Notes: generated from the letters alone by a model not told the origin. Positions 27,569-37,556 are shown, counted from the stretch's first letter. The stretch: DNA of 64,000 nt from Tectiglobus sp965247245 (GCA_965247245.1 CBDFGV010000001.1:248001-312000), one strand, 5' to 3'. Made by a program: numbers and translations.

Positions 27569-29641
27569 ATGGATGGCGCGCCTTCAATCGGCTATTCGGC
27601 CTGCCCACACGATTGCCCCTCGACTTGTGCGTTGGAAGTTGAACTTTTGCCGGACGGTAAGATCGGCCGTGTTCATGGCGCAGCGGACAATTCTTATACG
27701 GACGGCGTGATCTGCGCCAAGGTCGCGCGATATGCTGAGAGGATTCATCATGCAGATCGTGTGACACACCCACTGCGGCGCACGTCATCAGGCAGTTTTG
27801 AACGGATCTCCTGGGATGATGCACTCGACTTAACAGCTGAAGCACTTTTGGCTGCAGAGAAGAAGCATGGGCCTGAGGCGGTCTGGCCGTTCTACTTCGC
27901 AGGGACCATGGGACTGGTCATGCGCGATGGCATTAATCGCCTCCGCCATGCCAAAAAGTACTCAAACATGTATCCCTCAATTTGTACGACCTTGGCATGG
28001 ACTGGTTTCACAGCTGGCACAGGCAAACTGGCGGGGCCTGATCCGCGCGAGATGGCCAAAGCGGACTGCGTCGTGATTTGGGGCACGAACCCAGTTAACA
28101 CCCAGGTCAATGTCATGACCCACGCGGTTAAGGCGCGCAAAGAACGCGGTGCCAAGATCGTCGCCATTGACATCTACCAGAACGGAACCATGAAGCAGGC
28201 GGATATGGCGCTCTGTTTGCGGCCGGGCACGGACGGCGCTCTGGCTTGCGCGGTCATGCATGTGTTGTTCCGCGATGGTTTTGCTGATTGGGAATACCTC
28301 GAGAAGTTCAGCGATTGTCCGCGTGAGCTTGAGGCGCATTTGCAGAGCCGCACACCGGAGTGGGCAAGCGCCATTACGGGTTTGGCAGTAGAGGACATTG
28401 AAGCCTTCGCCAAACTTGTCGGTGAAACACCGCGGACGTACTTCCGGCTCGGCTACGGATTTACGCGGCAGCGCAATGGCGCCCACAATATGCATGCAGC
28501 CTCATGCATCCCAACTGTCACGGGCGGCTGGCGCCATGAAGGCGGCGGCGCTTTTCACAACAACGGTGACATCTATCATTGGAACAAGACGCTAATTGAA
28601 GGCAATGACGTTCGGGACCCTTCCGTCAGAACGCTCGATATGTCGCGAATTGGACCGATACTCTGCAACGACCCTTACGATCTTGGCGATGGACCACCCG
28701 TCACCGCGCTATTTGTTCAGAACCAGAATCCGGTTGAGGTCGCGCCCGATCAGACACTCGTCAAGAAGGGTTTCGCGCGTGACGATCTATTCGTCTGTGT
28801 CCATGAACAGGTTATGACCTCCACCGCGCGCATGGCGGACGTCGTACTGCCGGCGACCATGTTCCTCGAGCACGACGATGTCTATCAAGGCGGTGGCCAC
28901 CAGTACATCATCCTAGGGCCAAAGATGGTGGAACCTCCCGGCGAATGTCGGTCCAATCATGATGTCATCTGCGAACTCGCGAAACGTGTTGGTGCTCAAC
29001 ATCCAGGATTCGATATGAGCGCTCGTGAGCTCATCGATGAGACGCTCAAGGCTTCAGATTGGGGGACACTTGAGACTCTCGAAAAGAACAAGTGGATTGA
29101 TTGCCAGCCTGACTTCGAGACGTCTCACTACAGCAACGGCTTCGCCTATCCCGATGGCAAGTTCAAGTTTAAGCCCGATTGGTCGAACGTTCCGGTCGGG
29201 CGCAAACATGATTGGGGCATCTCAGATACGGTTCCCGCGTTGCCGGACCATTGGGATGTAATCGAGAATGCTGATGACGCGCATCCTTTCCGTCTCGCGA
29301 CATCGCCGGCTCGCCACTACTTGAACTCATCGTTTAATGAGACGGCGGGAAGCCGCGAACGTCATGGTCAGCCAACCGTGCTTGTTCATCCCGAAGATCT
29401 CGAACATCTTAACATCGAACCAGGCGAACTGGTTCGCATGGGTAACAGACGGGGTGAGATCAAGATCCAAGCAGCAGCCTTTGATGGTTTGCAGCGCGGA
29501 GTGGTTATAACTGAGAGCATCCCACCCAATCAGCAATTCGCAGATGAGAAGGGCATTAACACCCTGACCAGCGCCGATCAGGTTGCACCTTACGGTGGTG
29601 CCGCCTTTCACGACAACCACGTTTGGATAGTCAAAGCATGA
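27569..29641 (+). CDS. Molybdopterin-dependent oxidoreductase (DMSO reductase family)
   Basis: This 690-residue enzyme would bind bis-MGD molybdenum cofactor and one [4Fe-4S] cluster. The N-terminal cluster motif is Cys12, Cys16, Cys20 and Cys49 (SACPHDCPSTC ... GVICAKV). Cofactor-binding blocks include VVIWGTNPVNTQ and LFVQNQNPVEVAPDQ, and the C-terminal MGD domain includes HPEDLEHLNIEPGELVR. No Tat signal is present, so the enzyme is cytoplasmic. It belongs to the broad group of soluble single-subunit-like oxidoreductases whose substrates are mostly unknown. The start follows aaagga. The stop overlaps the next gene by ATGA. Confidence 0.9.
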   Translation: MDGAPSIGYSACPHDCPSTCALEVELLPDGKIGRVHGAADNSYTDGVICAKVARYAERIHHADRVTHPLRRTSSGSFERISWDDALDLTAEALLAAEKKHGPEAVWPFYFAGTMGLVMRDGINRLRHAKKYSNMYPSICTTLAWTGFTAGTGKLAGPDPREMAKADCVVIWGTNPVNTQVNVMTHAVKARKERGAKIVAIDIYQNGTMKQADMALCLRPGTDGALACAVMHVLFRDGFADWEYLEKFSDCPRELEAHLQSRTPEWASAITGLAVEDIEAFAKLVGETPRTYFRLGYGFTRQRNGAHNMHAASCIPTVTGGWRHEGGGAFHNNGDIYHWNKTLIEGNDVRDPSVRTLDMSRIGPILCNDPYDLGDGPPVTALFVQNQNPVEVAPDQTLVKKGFARDDLFVCVHEQVMTSTARMADVVLPATMFLEHDDVYQGGGHQYIILGPKMVEPPGECRSNHDVICELAKRVGAQHPGFDMSARELIDETLKASDWGTLETLEKNKWIDCQPDFETSHYSNGFAYPDGKFKFKPDWSNVPVGRKHDWGISDTVPALPDHWDVIENADDAHPFRLATSPARHYLNSSFNETAGSRERHGQPTVLVHPEDLEHLNIEPGELVRMGNRRGEIKIQAAAFDGLQRGVVITESIPPNQQFADEKGINTLTSADQVAPYGGAAFHDNHVWIVKA

Positions 29642-30609
29642 GCCAGCCACGTCTCACCATTGAGCGCATCGAGCACGCAAGCTCCGTTATCGATCCGGTG
29701 TTCCTTAACTCGCCGCAAATGGCCTTCACGCCGCTGAGTGATGCTGTCGGAAGCGATCTCGTCCTGAAGATCGAAACGCTTAATCCTATCCGATGCTTCA
29801 AGGGGCGCGGTGCCGATCTGACACTGGCCGATGCGGCTGCAGCCGGCTTTGAGGGTGAGATCATCTGTGCCAGTGCCGGAAACTTCGGACAGGCCATTGC
29901 GTACTCAGGTGCAAAGCGCGGCCTGCCTACAGTGGTTTACGTCGCAGAGAATGCCAGTCCGTTTAAGATCGAGCGCATGCGGCAGCTCGGCGCTGAAGTC
30001 CGTCTTCATGGCGCCGACTTCGACACAGCTAAGCAAGAGGCGAAGCGTGTCGCAGCGGAGAGCGGAGCCCGGATGATTGAAGACAGCAAGGATGTCGAAA
30101 CAGCTGAAGGCGCAGGCACAATCGGTCTGGAGCTTGTCGCTGGACACGCGGAACCATTCGACGCGGTCGTCGTCCCGCTTGGCAACGGAGCTATGATCAA
30201 CGGTATCGCAACGGCGATCAAGGCACGTTCGCCATCAACCGAAGTCATCGCCGTCCAGGCCGAGGGCGCGCCGGCAATGATCCAATCCTTGAAGTCGAAT
30301 AGCTTTGTCGAGACCGACACCATCGACACGATCGCTGACGGCATTGCTGTCCGCGTGCCGGTTCAGGAAGCACTCGACGATATGCAGGGGCTGATCGACG
30401 ACGGCTTGCTTGTCAGTGATGTTGAAATCATTGATGCTATGCGGTTGATCCACAGTCATGCTGGTCTGGTCGCAGAACCGAGTGGAGCGATTGGCGTTGC
30501 CGCAGTGGCCCGTTATCGCGAACGCTTTGCGGGCAAGAAATTGGCCACGGTCATCTGCGGCAGCAACCTCACGGACCAACAGATGCAGCTCTGGCTGAAT
30601 CATAGTTAA
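29638..30609 (+). CDS. PLP-dependent threonine/serine dehydratase-like enzyme
   Basis: This 323-residue fold-type II PLP enzyme is similar to threonine dehydratase without the regulatory ACT domain. ATG 29638 overlaps the stop of the molybdenum enzyme. The PLP lysine is Lys55 in NPIRCFKGRGAD, the phosphate-binding loop looks like VVPLGNGAMING, and the substrate loop is ASAGNFGQAIAYS. The usual SFKxRGA motif reads CFKGRGA here. Substrates could be threonine, serine or another beta-hydroxy or diamino acid. Translational coupling with the molybdenum enzyme suggests a shared pathway. Confidence 0.85.
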   Translation: MSQPRLTIERIEHASSVIDPVFLNSPQMAFTPLSDAVGSDLVLKIETLNPIRCFKGRGADLTLADAAAAGFEGEIICASAGNFGQAIAYSGAKRGLPTVVYVAENASPFKIERMRQLGAEVRLHGADFDTAKQEAKRVAAESGARMIEDSKDVETAEGAGTIGLELVAGHAEPFDAVVVPLGNGAMINGIATAIKARSPSTEVIAVQAEGAPAMIQSLKSNSFVETDTIDTIADGIAVRVPVQEALDDMQGLIDDGLLVSDVEIIDAMRLIHSHAGLVAEPSGAIGVAAVARYRERFAGKKLATVICGSNLTDQQMQLWLNHS

Positions 30610-30764
30610 CGGATATCTCAGGTTTTTTTGCCCGGGGAATGTTCAATAAATCTGTCGTACTTTTCCATTTTGCCCCTTGCGCACCTGCATCACGTTTGTG
30701 ATAGGGTCGTCCGGTCTTACACCACTCTGAATTTGGTCTGAGTGGGAAGCAAGGGAGTCTGAGC

Positions 30765-31724
30765 ATGAAGAAGTTTCTGCTTGCTGCTACGGTAGCTGCC
30801 GTTGGTGCAGCTGGTCCGGCAGTTGCGCAACAGAAGTTTATTTCGATTGGTACTGGTGGCGTCACTGGCGTCTATTACCCGACTGGCGGCGCAATCTGCC
30901 GTCTCGTCAACAGAGAGCGTAAGAAGCACGGCATCCGCTGTTCAGCGGAATCAACCGGCGGCTCGATCTACAACATCAATACCATTCGCAATGGCGAACT
31001 GGAGTTTGGTGTAGCCCAGTCTGACTGGCAGTATCACGCCTACAACGGCACATCGAAGTTCAAGGACAAGGGCGCATTCAAAAAGCTGCGCGCAGTATTC
31101 TCGGTCCACGCTGAGCCGGTTACAATCATCGCACGCCAGGATTCTGGCATTGGCAACATCACCGACTTCAAAGGCAAGCGCGTTAACATCGGGAACCCTG
31201 GTTCCGGTACGCTCGGCACCTACGAAGTTATCGAAAAGGCGATGGGCTGGAAGCGTGGTGACCTGAAGCTTGCCGCTCAAATGAAGTCGTCTGAAACAGC
31301 AAAAGCTGTTTGCGATGGCAAGATCGATGCATATTTCTGGCTGGTCGGACACCCATCCGCTCTGACCCAGGAATCAATCGCAAGCTGCGCAACCAAACTG
31401 GTCAACGCTCAAGCACCGGCGATCGACAAGCTGGTTGCTGATAACCCATACTACCGCGTCGCAACAATCCCGGCCGGCATGTATAACAACAAAGAAGACA
31501 TCAAAACCTTTGGTGTTGGTGCAACCTTCGTCACGTCATCAGATGTACCGGAAAAGGTTGTCTACACGGTCGTTCGAGGAGTCTTCGAAAACTTCGACAA
31601 CTTCAAGAAGCTGCACCCGGCGTTCAAGCACTTGAAGGCCGAAGAAATGATCAAAGATAGTCTGTCTGCTCCGCTCCATGCTGGCGCAGCCAAGTACTAC
31701 AAAGAAAAAGGTTGGATGAAGTAA
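30765..31724 (+). CDS. TAXI-family TRAP transporter substrate-binding protein
   Basis: This 319-residue periplasmic binding protein has a signal peptide of about 22 residues ending AVAQQ. The mature start KFISIGTGGVTGVYYPTGG and the later FGVAQSDWQYHAYNG and NIGNPGSGTLGTYE are typical of TAXI proteins. It captures an organic acid-like solute for the fused TRAP permease downstream. It is preceded by a short leader with a small hairpin (CCACTC at 30722-30727, GAGTGG at 30740-30745). Substrate specificity is not inferable. Confidence 0.93.
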   Translation: MKKFLLAATVAAVGAAGPAVAQQKFISIGTGGVTGVYYPTGGAICRLVNRERKKHGIRCSAESTGGSIYNINTIRNGELEFGVAQSDWQYHAYNGTSKFKDKGAFKKLRAVFSVHAEPVTIIARQDSGIGNITDFKGKRVNIGNPGSGTLGTYEVIEKAMGWKRGDLKLAAQMKSSETAKAVCDGKIDAYFWLVGHPSALTQESIASCATKLVNAQAPAIDKLVADNPYYRVATIPAGMYNNKEDIKTFGVGATFVTSSDVPEKVVYTVVRGVFENFDNFKKLHPAFKHLKAEEMIKDSLSAPLHAGAAKYYKEKGWMK

Positions 31725-31728
31725 TCAT

Positions 31729-31768
31729 CCCAACCGCAGTTGGGAGGATGACCGATCGGTCGTCCTCC
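31729..31768 (+). terminator. Tandem hairpins between TRAP binding protein and permease
   Basis: The first hairpin is CCCAAC (31729-31734) with GTTGGG (31739-31744). The second has an 11-bp stem with one G-T pair, GGAGGATGACC (31743-31753) with GGTCGTCCTCC (31758-31768). They share two bases, so only one can fully form. They probably reduce read-through into the permease gene or protect the upstream mRNA end. Confidence 0.65.
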
Positions 31769-31836
31769 TTGCTAACTCACTGCAATACTTCTGGTTGCAG
31801 CCTTCTATTTTTTTGAAAATTCGATTCGGGGGGACC

Positions 31837-34467
31837 ATGACCGATAATGCAGCTGCGAGCACGACAACTGCGGACGAAATGGTCGCTCAGGTCGAGACAG
31901 GGTCTCGCAATCCGGTTGGCTGGCAGGCCAATCTGTTTCTCGCCATTGCCTTCAGCTGGTCGCTCTATCAGCTCTTTATCGCAACGGCACTGCCATACAC
32001 GCTGGCCGAGATAACTGGCCAGACATTCTTTCTTGAGCTTTTGAATCACGCGCGGCGGATTCATCTGGTATTCGCCATGGTCCTCGCAGCAATGGCCTAT
32101 CCGTTGCTGCGATCAAGTCCGCGCAACACGATTCCGATTTACGATTGGATAATTGCAGCGCTGGGATTGGTCGTCTGCCTCTACGCGGTGGTCAACTTCG
32201 AAGACATCGCCAACCGCGCAGGCTCATTCAATAACGTTGATATCACCATCGGCACTTTGGGCATGCTGGTATTGGCCGTTGCTGTTTACCGGTCGCTGGG
32301 CCTTCCACTTCTGATCGTTGCATCTGTTTTTGTCGCCTACGTCTTCTTCGGCTCCGGCGAGTGGGTGCCTGAGACCATCCGCTGGAAGGGCGCGTCCATC
32401 GGCAAGTCGCTGTGGCACTACTGGATCCAGGACGAAGGCGTGTTCGGCGTTCCGCTCGACATCTCGGCGACCATGATCTTCTTGTTCGTCCTGTTCGGGT
32501 CGATCCTTGAGCGCGCTGGTGCCGGCAACTACTTCATCAAGCTCGCCTTCTCGCTGCTTGGCCACCTGCGCGGGGGGCCTGCAAAGGCCGCCGTTGTGGC
32601 CTCGGCTTTGAGCGGTGTTTATTCCGGCTCGTCGATCGCCAACACCGTGACCACCGGGACCTTTACAATCCCATTGATGAAGAAGACGGGGCTGTCGCCG
32701 GAAAAAGCCGGCGCCGTGGAAGTCGCATCATCAACCAACGGCCAGCTGACGCCACCGGTGATGGGGGCTGCCGCCTTCCTGATGGCGGAGTTTACCGGTA
32801 CGCCATATACAGAGATCCTGAAGCACGCCTTGGTGCCGGCATTGGTGTCGTACATCGCACTCGTTTACATCGTGCACTTGGAAGCTCTCAAACTTGGCCT
32901 TAAAGGCCTAGAGAAGCCAACTCCGACACTCAGCATTGGCATCCGGCTCCTGCGCGTTTTCACTGGTATCCTACTGACCATCGCGCTGTTTGCTGCCGTC
33001 TACTTCTTCCTCGATTGGGTCGCTTACGTCTTCCCAGGCTTAACCCTGACGACTGTTATCGCTGTTTGCGCGGTTGCCTACATTGTCCTGCTAATCTTCG
33101 CATCACGCCATCCGGACCTCGAGATGGACGATCCGGAGGCACCGCTGACAAAGCTGCCGAATGCAGCCGATGTTGCGATTACAGGCCTCTACTTCGTCCT
33201 GCCGATTGTCATTCTGATCTGGTGCATTCTGCCGACACCAGAGAAACTGTCGCCGGCGCTCGCCGCATCCTGGGCGTGCTTTGCAATGATTTTCGTAACG
33301 CTGACCCAACATCCTCTCAAGGCGATGTTCCGTGGTCGGGCAAGTGAATTCGGTTCTGCCATTAGACGCGGTGCGAACGATTGCTTTGAGGGCATGATTG
33401 CCGGTGCACGCAGCATGATCTCGATTGCCATTGCGACGGCAGCAGCCGGTGTCATAGTCGGTTCGTTGTCGCTATCCGGCGCGCACCAGGTCATCCTCGA
33501 ATTCGTTGAGGCGATTTCCGGCGGCAACCTGATGCTACTGCTTATTCTGGTCGCCGTCATGAGTCTGATTTTGGGCATGGGGCTGCCAACGACGGCGAAC
33601 TACATCGTTGTGTCATCCTTGATGGCACCTGTTATCGTGACCCTCGGAGCCAAGAGCGGCCTCATCATCCCGATCGTTGCCGCCCACTTGTTCGTGTTCT
33701 ACTTCGGAATCTTGGCGGACGATACGCCGCCCGTGGGGTTAGCCGCGTTTGCGGCCGCTGCCATATCTCGGGGTGACCCTATCAAGACCGGGGTCCAAGG
33801 CTTCATGTACGACATCCGGACGGCGTTGCTTCCGTTCCTGTTCGTCTTCAATACGGAACTGTTGTTGATTGATGTCACATTCGGCAAAGCCGTGTTCGTG
33901 TTCCTCGTGGCGACGTTAGCAATGATGTTGTTCGCGGCAGCCACGCAGGGCTACTTCTTCGCCAAGAGCTATATCTGGGAATCAGCGATTCTGCTGCTGA
34001 TTGCCTTCACGCTCTTCCGTCCAGGTTTCTGGTTGGATCAGGTGACGCCGAAGTACGATGAGCGTGCTGGCACCAAGGTTGTTGAGTTGGCGGAGAAATT
34101 GCCTGCCGGCAGTGAACTGCGCTTGCAGGTTTCTGGTCCGAACATCAACAATGCGGAGAAGATCGACAAGTCGACGCTCATCATCCCGTTAGGACCTGCG
34201 GGCAAAGGTGCGGATCGCCTGAGCAAATCCGGCATTGCGGTTCTTATGGAAGATGGCGTTGCCAAGCTTGAAGAGCCGCTTCCGGCCTCCAAGTTTGAAA
34301 AACAAATGAGCTCGTATGATTTCTACGGTGACAAGCCGGTCGTCGTGACAAACGTGCAGATACCAAATGAACGGATGCCGAAAGAGATCTTCTACATCCC
34401 GGCGCTCCTCCTGCTCGGCTTTGTCATCATGATGCAGCGCCGTAGACAGACACAGCCAGCATTTTGA
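31837..34467 (+). CDS. TRAP transporter fused permease (TAXI type, 4TM/12TM)
   Basis: This 876-residue inner-membrane protein combines the small and large TRAP permease subunits, as is usual for TAXI systems. ATG 31837 follows gggggg directly. Many membrane helices are evident. Family motifs include GVYSGSSIANTVTTGTF, STNGQLTPPVMGAAAF and GMGLPTTANYIV. A roughly 150-residue soluble segment near the C-terminus (EKLPAGSELRLQVSGPNINN) precedes a final helix and basic tail. Transport is ion-driven. Partner genes are the binding protein upstream and the UspA gene 35 bases downstream. Confidence 0.93.
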   Translation: MTDNAAASTTTADEMVAQVETGSRNPVGWQANLFLAIAFSWSLYQLFIATALPYTLAEITGQTFFLELLNHARRIHLVFAMVLAAMAYPLLRSSPRNTIPIYDWIIAALGLVVCLYAVVNFEDIANRAGSFNNVDITIGTLGMLVLAVAVYRSLGLPLLIVASVFVAYVFFGSGEWVPETIRWKGASIGKSLWHYWIQDEGVFGVPLDISATMIFLFVLFGSILERAGAGNYFIKLAFSLLGHLRGGPAKAAVVASALSGVYSGSSIANTVTTGTFTIPLMKKTGLSPEKAGAVEVASSTNGQLTPPVMGAAAFLMAEFTGTPYTEILKHALVPALVSYIALVYIVHLEALKLGLKGLEKPTPTLSIGIRLLRVFTGILLTIALFAAVYFFLDWVAYVFPGLTLTTVIAVCAVAYIVLLIFASRHPDLEMDDPEAPLTKLPNAADVAITGLYFVLPIVILIWCILPTPEKLSPALAASWACFAMIFVTLTQHPLKAMFRGRASEFGSAIRRGANDCFEGMIAGARSMISIAIATAAAGVIVGSLSLSGAHQVILEFVEAISGGNLMLLLILVAVMSLILGMGLPTTANYIVVSSLMAPVIVTLGAKSGLIIPIVAAHLFVFYFGILADDTPPVGLAAFAAAAISRGDPIKTGVQGFMYDIRTALLPFLFVFNTELLLIDVTFGKAVFVFLVATLAMMLFAAATQGYFFAKSYIWESAILLLIAFTLFRPGFWLDQVTPKYDERAGTKVVELAEKLPAGSELRLQVSGPNINNAEKIDKSTLIIPLGPAGKGADRLSKSGIAVLMEDGVAKLEEPLPASKFEKQMSSYDFYGDKPVVVTNVQIPNERMPKEIFYIPALLLLGFVIMMQRRRQTQPAF

Positions 34468-34502
34468 TCACGCTCTGAAGCGTCACCTGCCGGGAGGCAA
34501 AC

Positions 34503-34931
34503 ATGTTTAAGACAATCCTCGTTCCAATCGACGTGGACCAGGAAAGCTCGTGGGCGCGGGCCCTGCCAGTGGCCGAGCAACTCGCCAAGGACTACGGCGC
34601 GGCACTGCATGCGATCGTCGTTGTGCCGACAATGGGCATGTCAGTGGTCGGCAGTTTCTTTCCACCGGACTTTGAGGAAAAGGCGTTGGCTGCTGCGCGC
34701 GCCAAACTCGACGAAGTGATTGCTAAAACTGCTGGTAACGCAGGTGCGATCAAAACGCATGTGGCTCATGGCACGATCTACGAGGAAGTGCTCGGTGCCG
34801 CCAACAAACTCAGCTGCGATCTCATCGTCATGACATCGCATCGGCCCGAGTTGAAGGACTATTTGCTTGGGCCCAATGCGGCGCGCGTGATGCGCCACGC
34901 CAAGCAGTCAGTTTTCATCGTGCGTGATTGA
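34503..34931 (+). CDS. Universal stress protein (UspA family)
   Basis: This 142-residue single-domain UspA protein begins MFKTILVPIDVDQESSWARA. The C-terminal ATP-binding-type segment reads LIVMTSHRPELKDYLLGPNAARVMRHA, close to the G-2x-G-9x-G(S/T) pattern but with its first glycine replaced, so nucleotide binding is uncertain. UspA genes commonly follow TRAP permeases and in some cases bind the transporter. The spacing here supports co-transcription. Confidence 0.9.
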   Translation: MFKTILVPIDVDQESSWARALPVAEQLAKDYGAALHAIVVVPTMGMSVVGSFFPPDFEEKALAAARAKLDEVIAKTAGNAGAIKTHVAHGTIYEEVLGAANKLSCDLIVMTSHRPELKDYLLGPNAARVMRHAKQSVFIVRD

Positions 34932-34966
34932 AACTAGACGGCTGCAAAGCAGCGCCAGGTCAAAGT

Positions 34967-35512
34967 CTATTCAGCCGCTTCCGCCTCGGCATGCCCGCCT
35001 TCGAGCTGCAGAATGTCGTTGAAGCGGTTAAAGGCTCCGCAGAGCGCTGTCCGCCACGTGATCTCAACAATCTGTGCATCGGTGAAATGCTCACGTAGTC
35101 TGCCAAAGATCTCATCACGAGTCCGGTTCCACTTCGTGGTGACCGCAATAGCATACTCGACCACCAACTTATCCACGTCATCCAGTTCTGGGTGATCCTG
35201 ATAGTCAAGCAGAGTGCTAGCACCGGCCTCGCTAATGCCCTGTACCGCTAGCTTGGGCGCATGATGTGAAACGCAGTAAGGGCATTCGTTGAGCAGCGAC
35301 ACAGTCACAATTGCAAGTTCAATGTAGCGCTTTGGCGTGTGGGCTTCCTCGGAAAGTTCAACCAACATGCCCCAACCTTTTTCGAAGATTGGCATGCGGT
35401 GGGCCATGACACCGGCCTGATCAGCGAAGTCGCCGTAACCGAGCATCTTGTCCCACAGGGGCTGCAAGTGATCAGGAATATCGGCGCGGGTTTTGGGGTC
35501 GATCCGAGGCAT
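34967..35512 (-). CDS. Carboxymuconolactone decarboxylase family protein (AhpD-like)
   Basis: This 181-residue all-helical protein has the peroxidase-type motif ECPYCVSHHAPKL (Cys-x2-Cys plus His). This places it in the AhpD-like branch of the CMD family rather than the true decarboxylases. It may reduce peroxides or act in an associated catabolic route. It lies 25 bases downstream of a sugar isomerase-like gene and is convergent with the UspA gene. A signal peptide is absent. Confidence 0.87.
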   Translation of the reverse strand: MPRIDPKTRADIPDHLQPLWDKMLGYGDFADQAGVMAHRMPIFEKGWGMLVELSEEAHTPKRYIELAIVTVSLLNECPYCVSHHAPKLAVQGISEAGASTLLDYQDHPELDDVDKLVVEYAIAVTTKWNRTRDEIFGRLREHFTDAQIVEITWRTALCGAFNRFNDILQLEGGHAEAEAAE

Positions 35513-35537
35513 AACGATGGTCCTTGTTGGAATGAGC

Positions 35538-36383
35538 TTACTTGTTCAGGTCGGCCAGACACTGCCGCAGGTGATTGAGCGATTTGCGCGTGTTCTCCAG
35601 CTGGTCGGACTTGGCGTGGGTCTCAATAGAGAAGGTCAGCTGTTTGTCCCCTGCTAGATCAAGCAGAGATCGGATGTATCCGGCAACATCGACGTCGCCC
35701 TCGCCCAATGTGACGAAGCCCTCCGACGCCTTGGAGTAGTCTTTGAAATGGATATGCTCCGCACGAGTCATCACAGTTTTCAGTATCTCTGCAGTCGGCG
35801 TTTCGCCAACCCAGGCACTGTTCGCGACATCAGGAAGTGGCCGCAACCGATCACTGTCAAATGCCGACATCAACGCCGGGAACTGATCCATGCGCGCGAT
35901 ATTGCAGACAAACTCGTTCTCAACCAGCAGCACCTTGTCATGCTTTTCCGCCAGCTTGAGCAGCGTCTCATAGCCGGGCCGCAGATCGCCAAGGCTGAAG
36001 CCATCATAGGTCAGAAACGAGAAAATCCGGAGATTTCGCGTCTCGAACGCATCCGCCACGCGTATCGCATCCTCGAAAAGCTGTTCATCGCTCCGGCCCG
36101 CTCGGTCGAAACCAAACTGGTCGCCGTGCGTATCAACAGACTTTCCTGGCGGTGGCCATTTGAACAGCGGGGTTGCAATGCCAGCTGTCTCTAGTCCCGC
36201 AGCCTTGACTCGACCGGCCGCACTCTCCAATTGGGACGGTGTAAGCGATAATGGGTTAATGCCATCGACCTGTCGGATCTCAACGGCATCAAGATTCTCC
36301 TCAGCGGCAAACTCCAGGCACGTATCCAGACGTGGCCCGGTTTCGTCACTGATGACGCAAAGTTTTGGATAAATGTGGGTCAT
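35538..36383 (-). CDS. Sugar phosphate isomerase/epimerase-like TIM-barrel protein
   Basis: This 281-residue protein is of the xylose isomerase-like superfamily. The start MTHIYPKLCVISDETGP leads a (beta-alpha)8 barrel with candidate metal ligands in VLLVENEFVCNI, LPDVANSAWVG, EHIHFKDYSKA and TFSIETHAK. Family members isomerise or epimerise sugars, or act as inositol and 3-dehydroshikimate enzymes, so the substrate is open. It is the middle gene of a leftward group with the CMD-like gene and the fatty acid hydroxylase. Confidence 0.82.
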   Translation of the reverse strand: MTHIYPKLCVISDETGPRLDTCLEFAAEENLDAVEIRQVDGINPLSLTPSQLESAAGRVKAAGLETAGIATPLFKWPPPGKSVDTHGDQFGFDRAGRSDEQLFEDAIRVADAFETRNLRIFSFLTYDGFSLGDLRPGYETLLKLAEKHDKVLLVENEFVCNIARMDQFPALMSAFDSDRLRPLPDVANSAWVGETPTAEILKTVMTRAEHIHFKDYSKASEGFVTLGEGDVDVAGYIRSLLDLAGDKQLTFSIETHAKSDQLENTRKSLNHLRQCLADLNK

Positions 36384-36494
36384 GGCGCGACGTTATTCTG
36401 ATTGCCCTGCGCGGGCAAGATGAAGCACGAAAGTTGTCCGGCCTGTGGGCGATAAACACCGTCGCCGCAAGTCGTTTCAAGACATTGCAAGAAG

Positions 36495-37319
36495 CTATTC
36501 CGCGGCTTCTGGTTTCGCTGGCTCGTCCATGTCGCCGTAGAATTCTTTTGGGGGTGGTGTGTAGCGATTGTCGCTACGCACATGCTCTTCGCTGTCGCCG
36601 TTGAACAGTGTCCCGACAACGCCCCGATCCAAATCACTGGTTCCGAAGAGAGCATCGCAGATGGGAAAAGTGAGATTGAAGTTGCGGGTCTGCATTTGGC
36701 CGAGGTCATGATGGACCCGGTGCATGCGCCGGATCGTGTTGACCAACGGCACGCGGCGCAACCAGGGGTACTCATGGTCTTCAAGATGCGAGAGCGTGTG
36801 CAAGCCTTCATACATCAAATAGTAGACCGCCATCATGCCAACGGCGATGTAGCCGACATTGCTGCTCCAAACCGCAGCAAGAAGCAATGCGGGCGGAACC
36901 GCTGCCAGAATAAACGCAACGGGCGCGAAAGGCGGGAACAGCAATGCGCGCCAATCCTTCTGGTCGCCATAGGATAGATCGTGATCTGTAAAGAACTGAT
37001 GATGGACTGCGCAGTGGCGCTTGTAGATCGCTTCCAGGCCTTTGACCGGCCGGTGGAGAATGTAGCGGTGAGCAGCCCACTCGATGTAATTGCCGAACAG
37101 AACCATGGGCACGATGACGAGCCACTCCAATGACGTTGCTTTTTCAATATGCGCCCAGCAATACCAAATCGTACCCAAAGTGACCGTCAGCATGAATGCG
37201 AGATGATACTCACCGCGGTACCAAGAGGGTGTGTCTTCAATGAACTGCTTGCGGAACTGTCTCTGCCGCTCGCGTTCACGTTCCGCGCGAGCTGGATCCT
37301 TATTCAATACGGTTGCCAT
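36495..37319 (-). CDS. Sterol desaturase / fatty acid hydroxylase family membrane protein
   Basis: This 274-residue di-iron membrane enzyme starts at ATG 37319, with tgagg six bases upstream; 12 residues further up is a weaker start. The His clusters that bind iron are all present: HRYILH, HCAVHH, HTLSH and HRVHH. Hydrophobic segments surround them. It would hydroxylate or desaturate a lipid using O2. The N-terminal 40 residues are highly charged and cytoplasmic (ARAERERERQRQFRK). The gene is divergent from the flavin monooxygenase. Confidence 0.9.
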   Translation of the reverse strand: MATVLNKDPARAERERERQRQFRKQFIEDTPSWYRGEYHLAFMLTVTLGTIWYCWAHIEKATSLEWLVIVPMVLFGNYIEWAAHRYILHRPVKGLEAIYKRHCAVHHQFFTDHDLSYGDQKDWRALLFPPFAPVAFILAAVPPALLLAAVWSSNVGYIAVGMMAVYYLMYEGLHTLSHLEDHEYPWLRRVPLVNTIRRMHRVHHDLGQMQTRNFNLTFPICDALFGTSDLDRGVVGTLFNGDSEEHVRSDNRYTPPPKEFYGDMDEPAKPEAAE

Positions 37320-37556
37320 CTGGACCTCACTTTCGAACAGGAGTTCTGTTGGCATGTCGTCGGGCGAAATATCGAATTGCCCGGATCAATAGGCTAGCGC
37401 CGCTGATGAGCCGAAGCAATCTGTGCAACAGGAATTGAGGCGCGCATAATTCCCGATTGCGGACCTTCAGACGATGATATCCGCTACGTGCTGATAGGCG
37501 CGCTGCGCCTCAAACATTGCACTCGGCAATAGGGGCCTGCTGGACACTCCCGCCCT

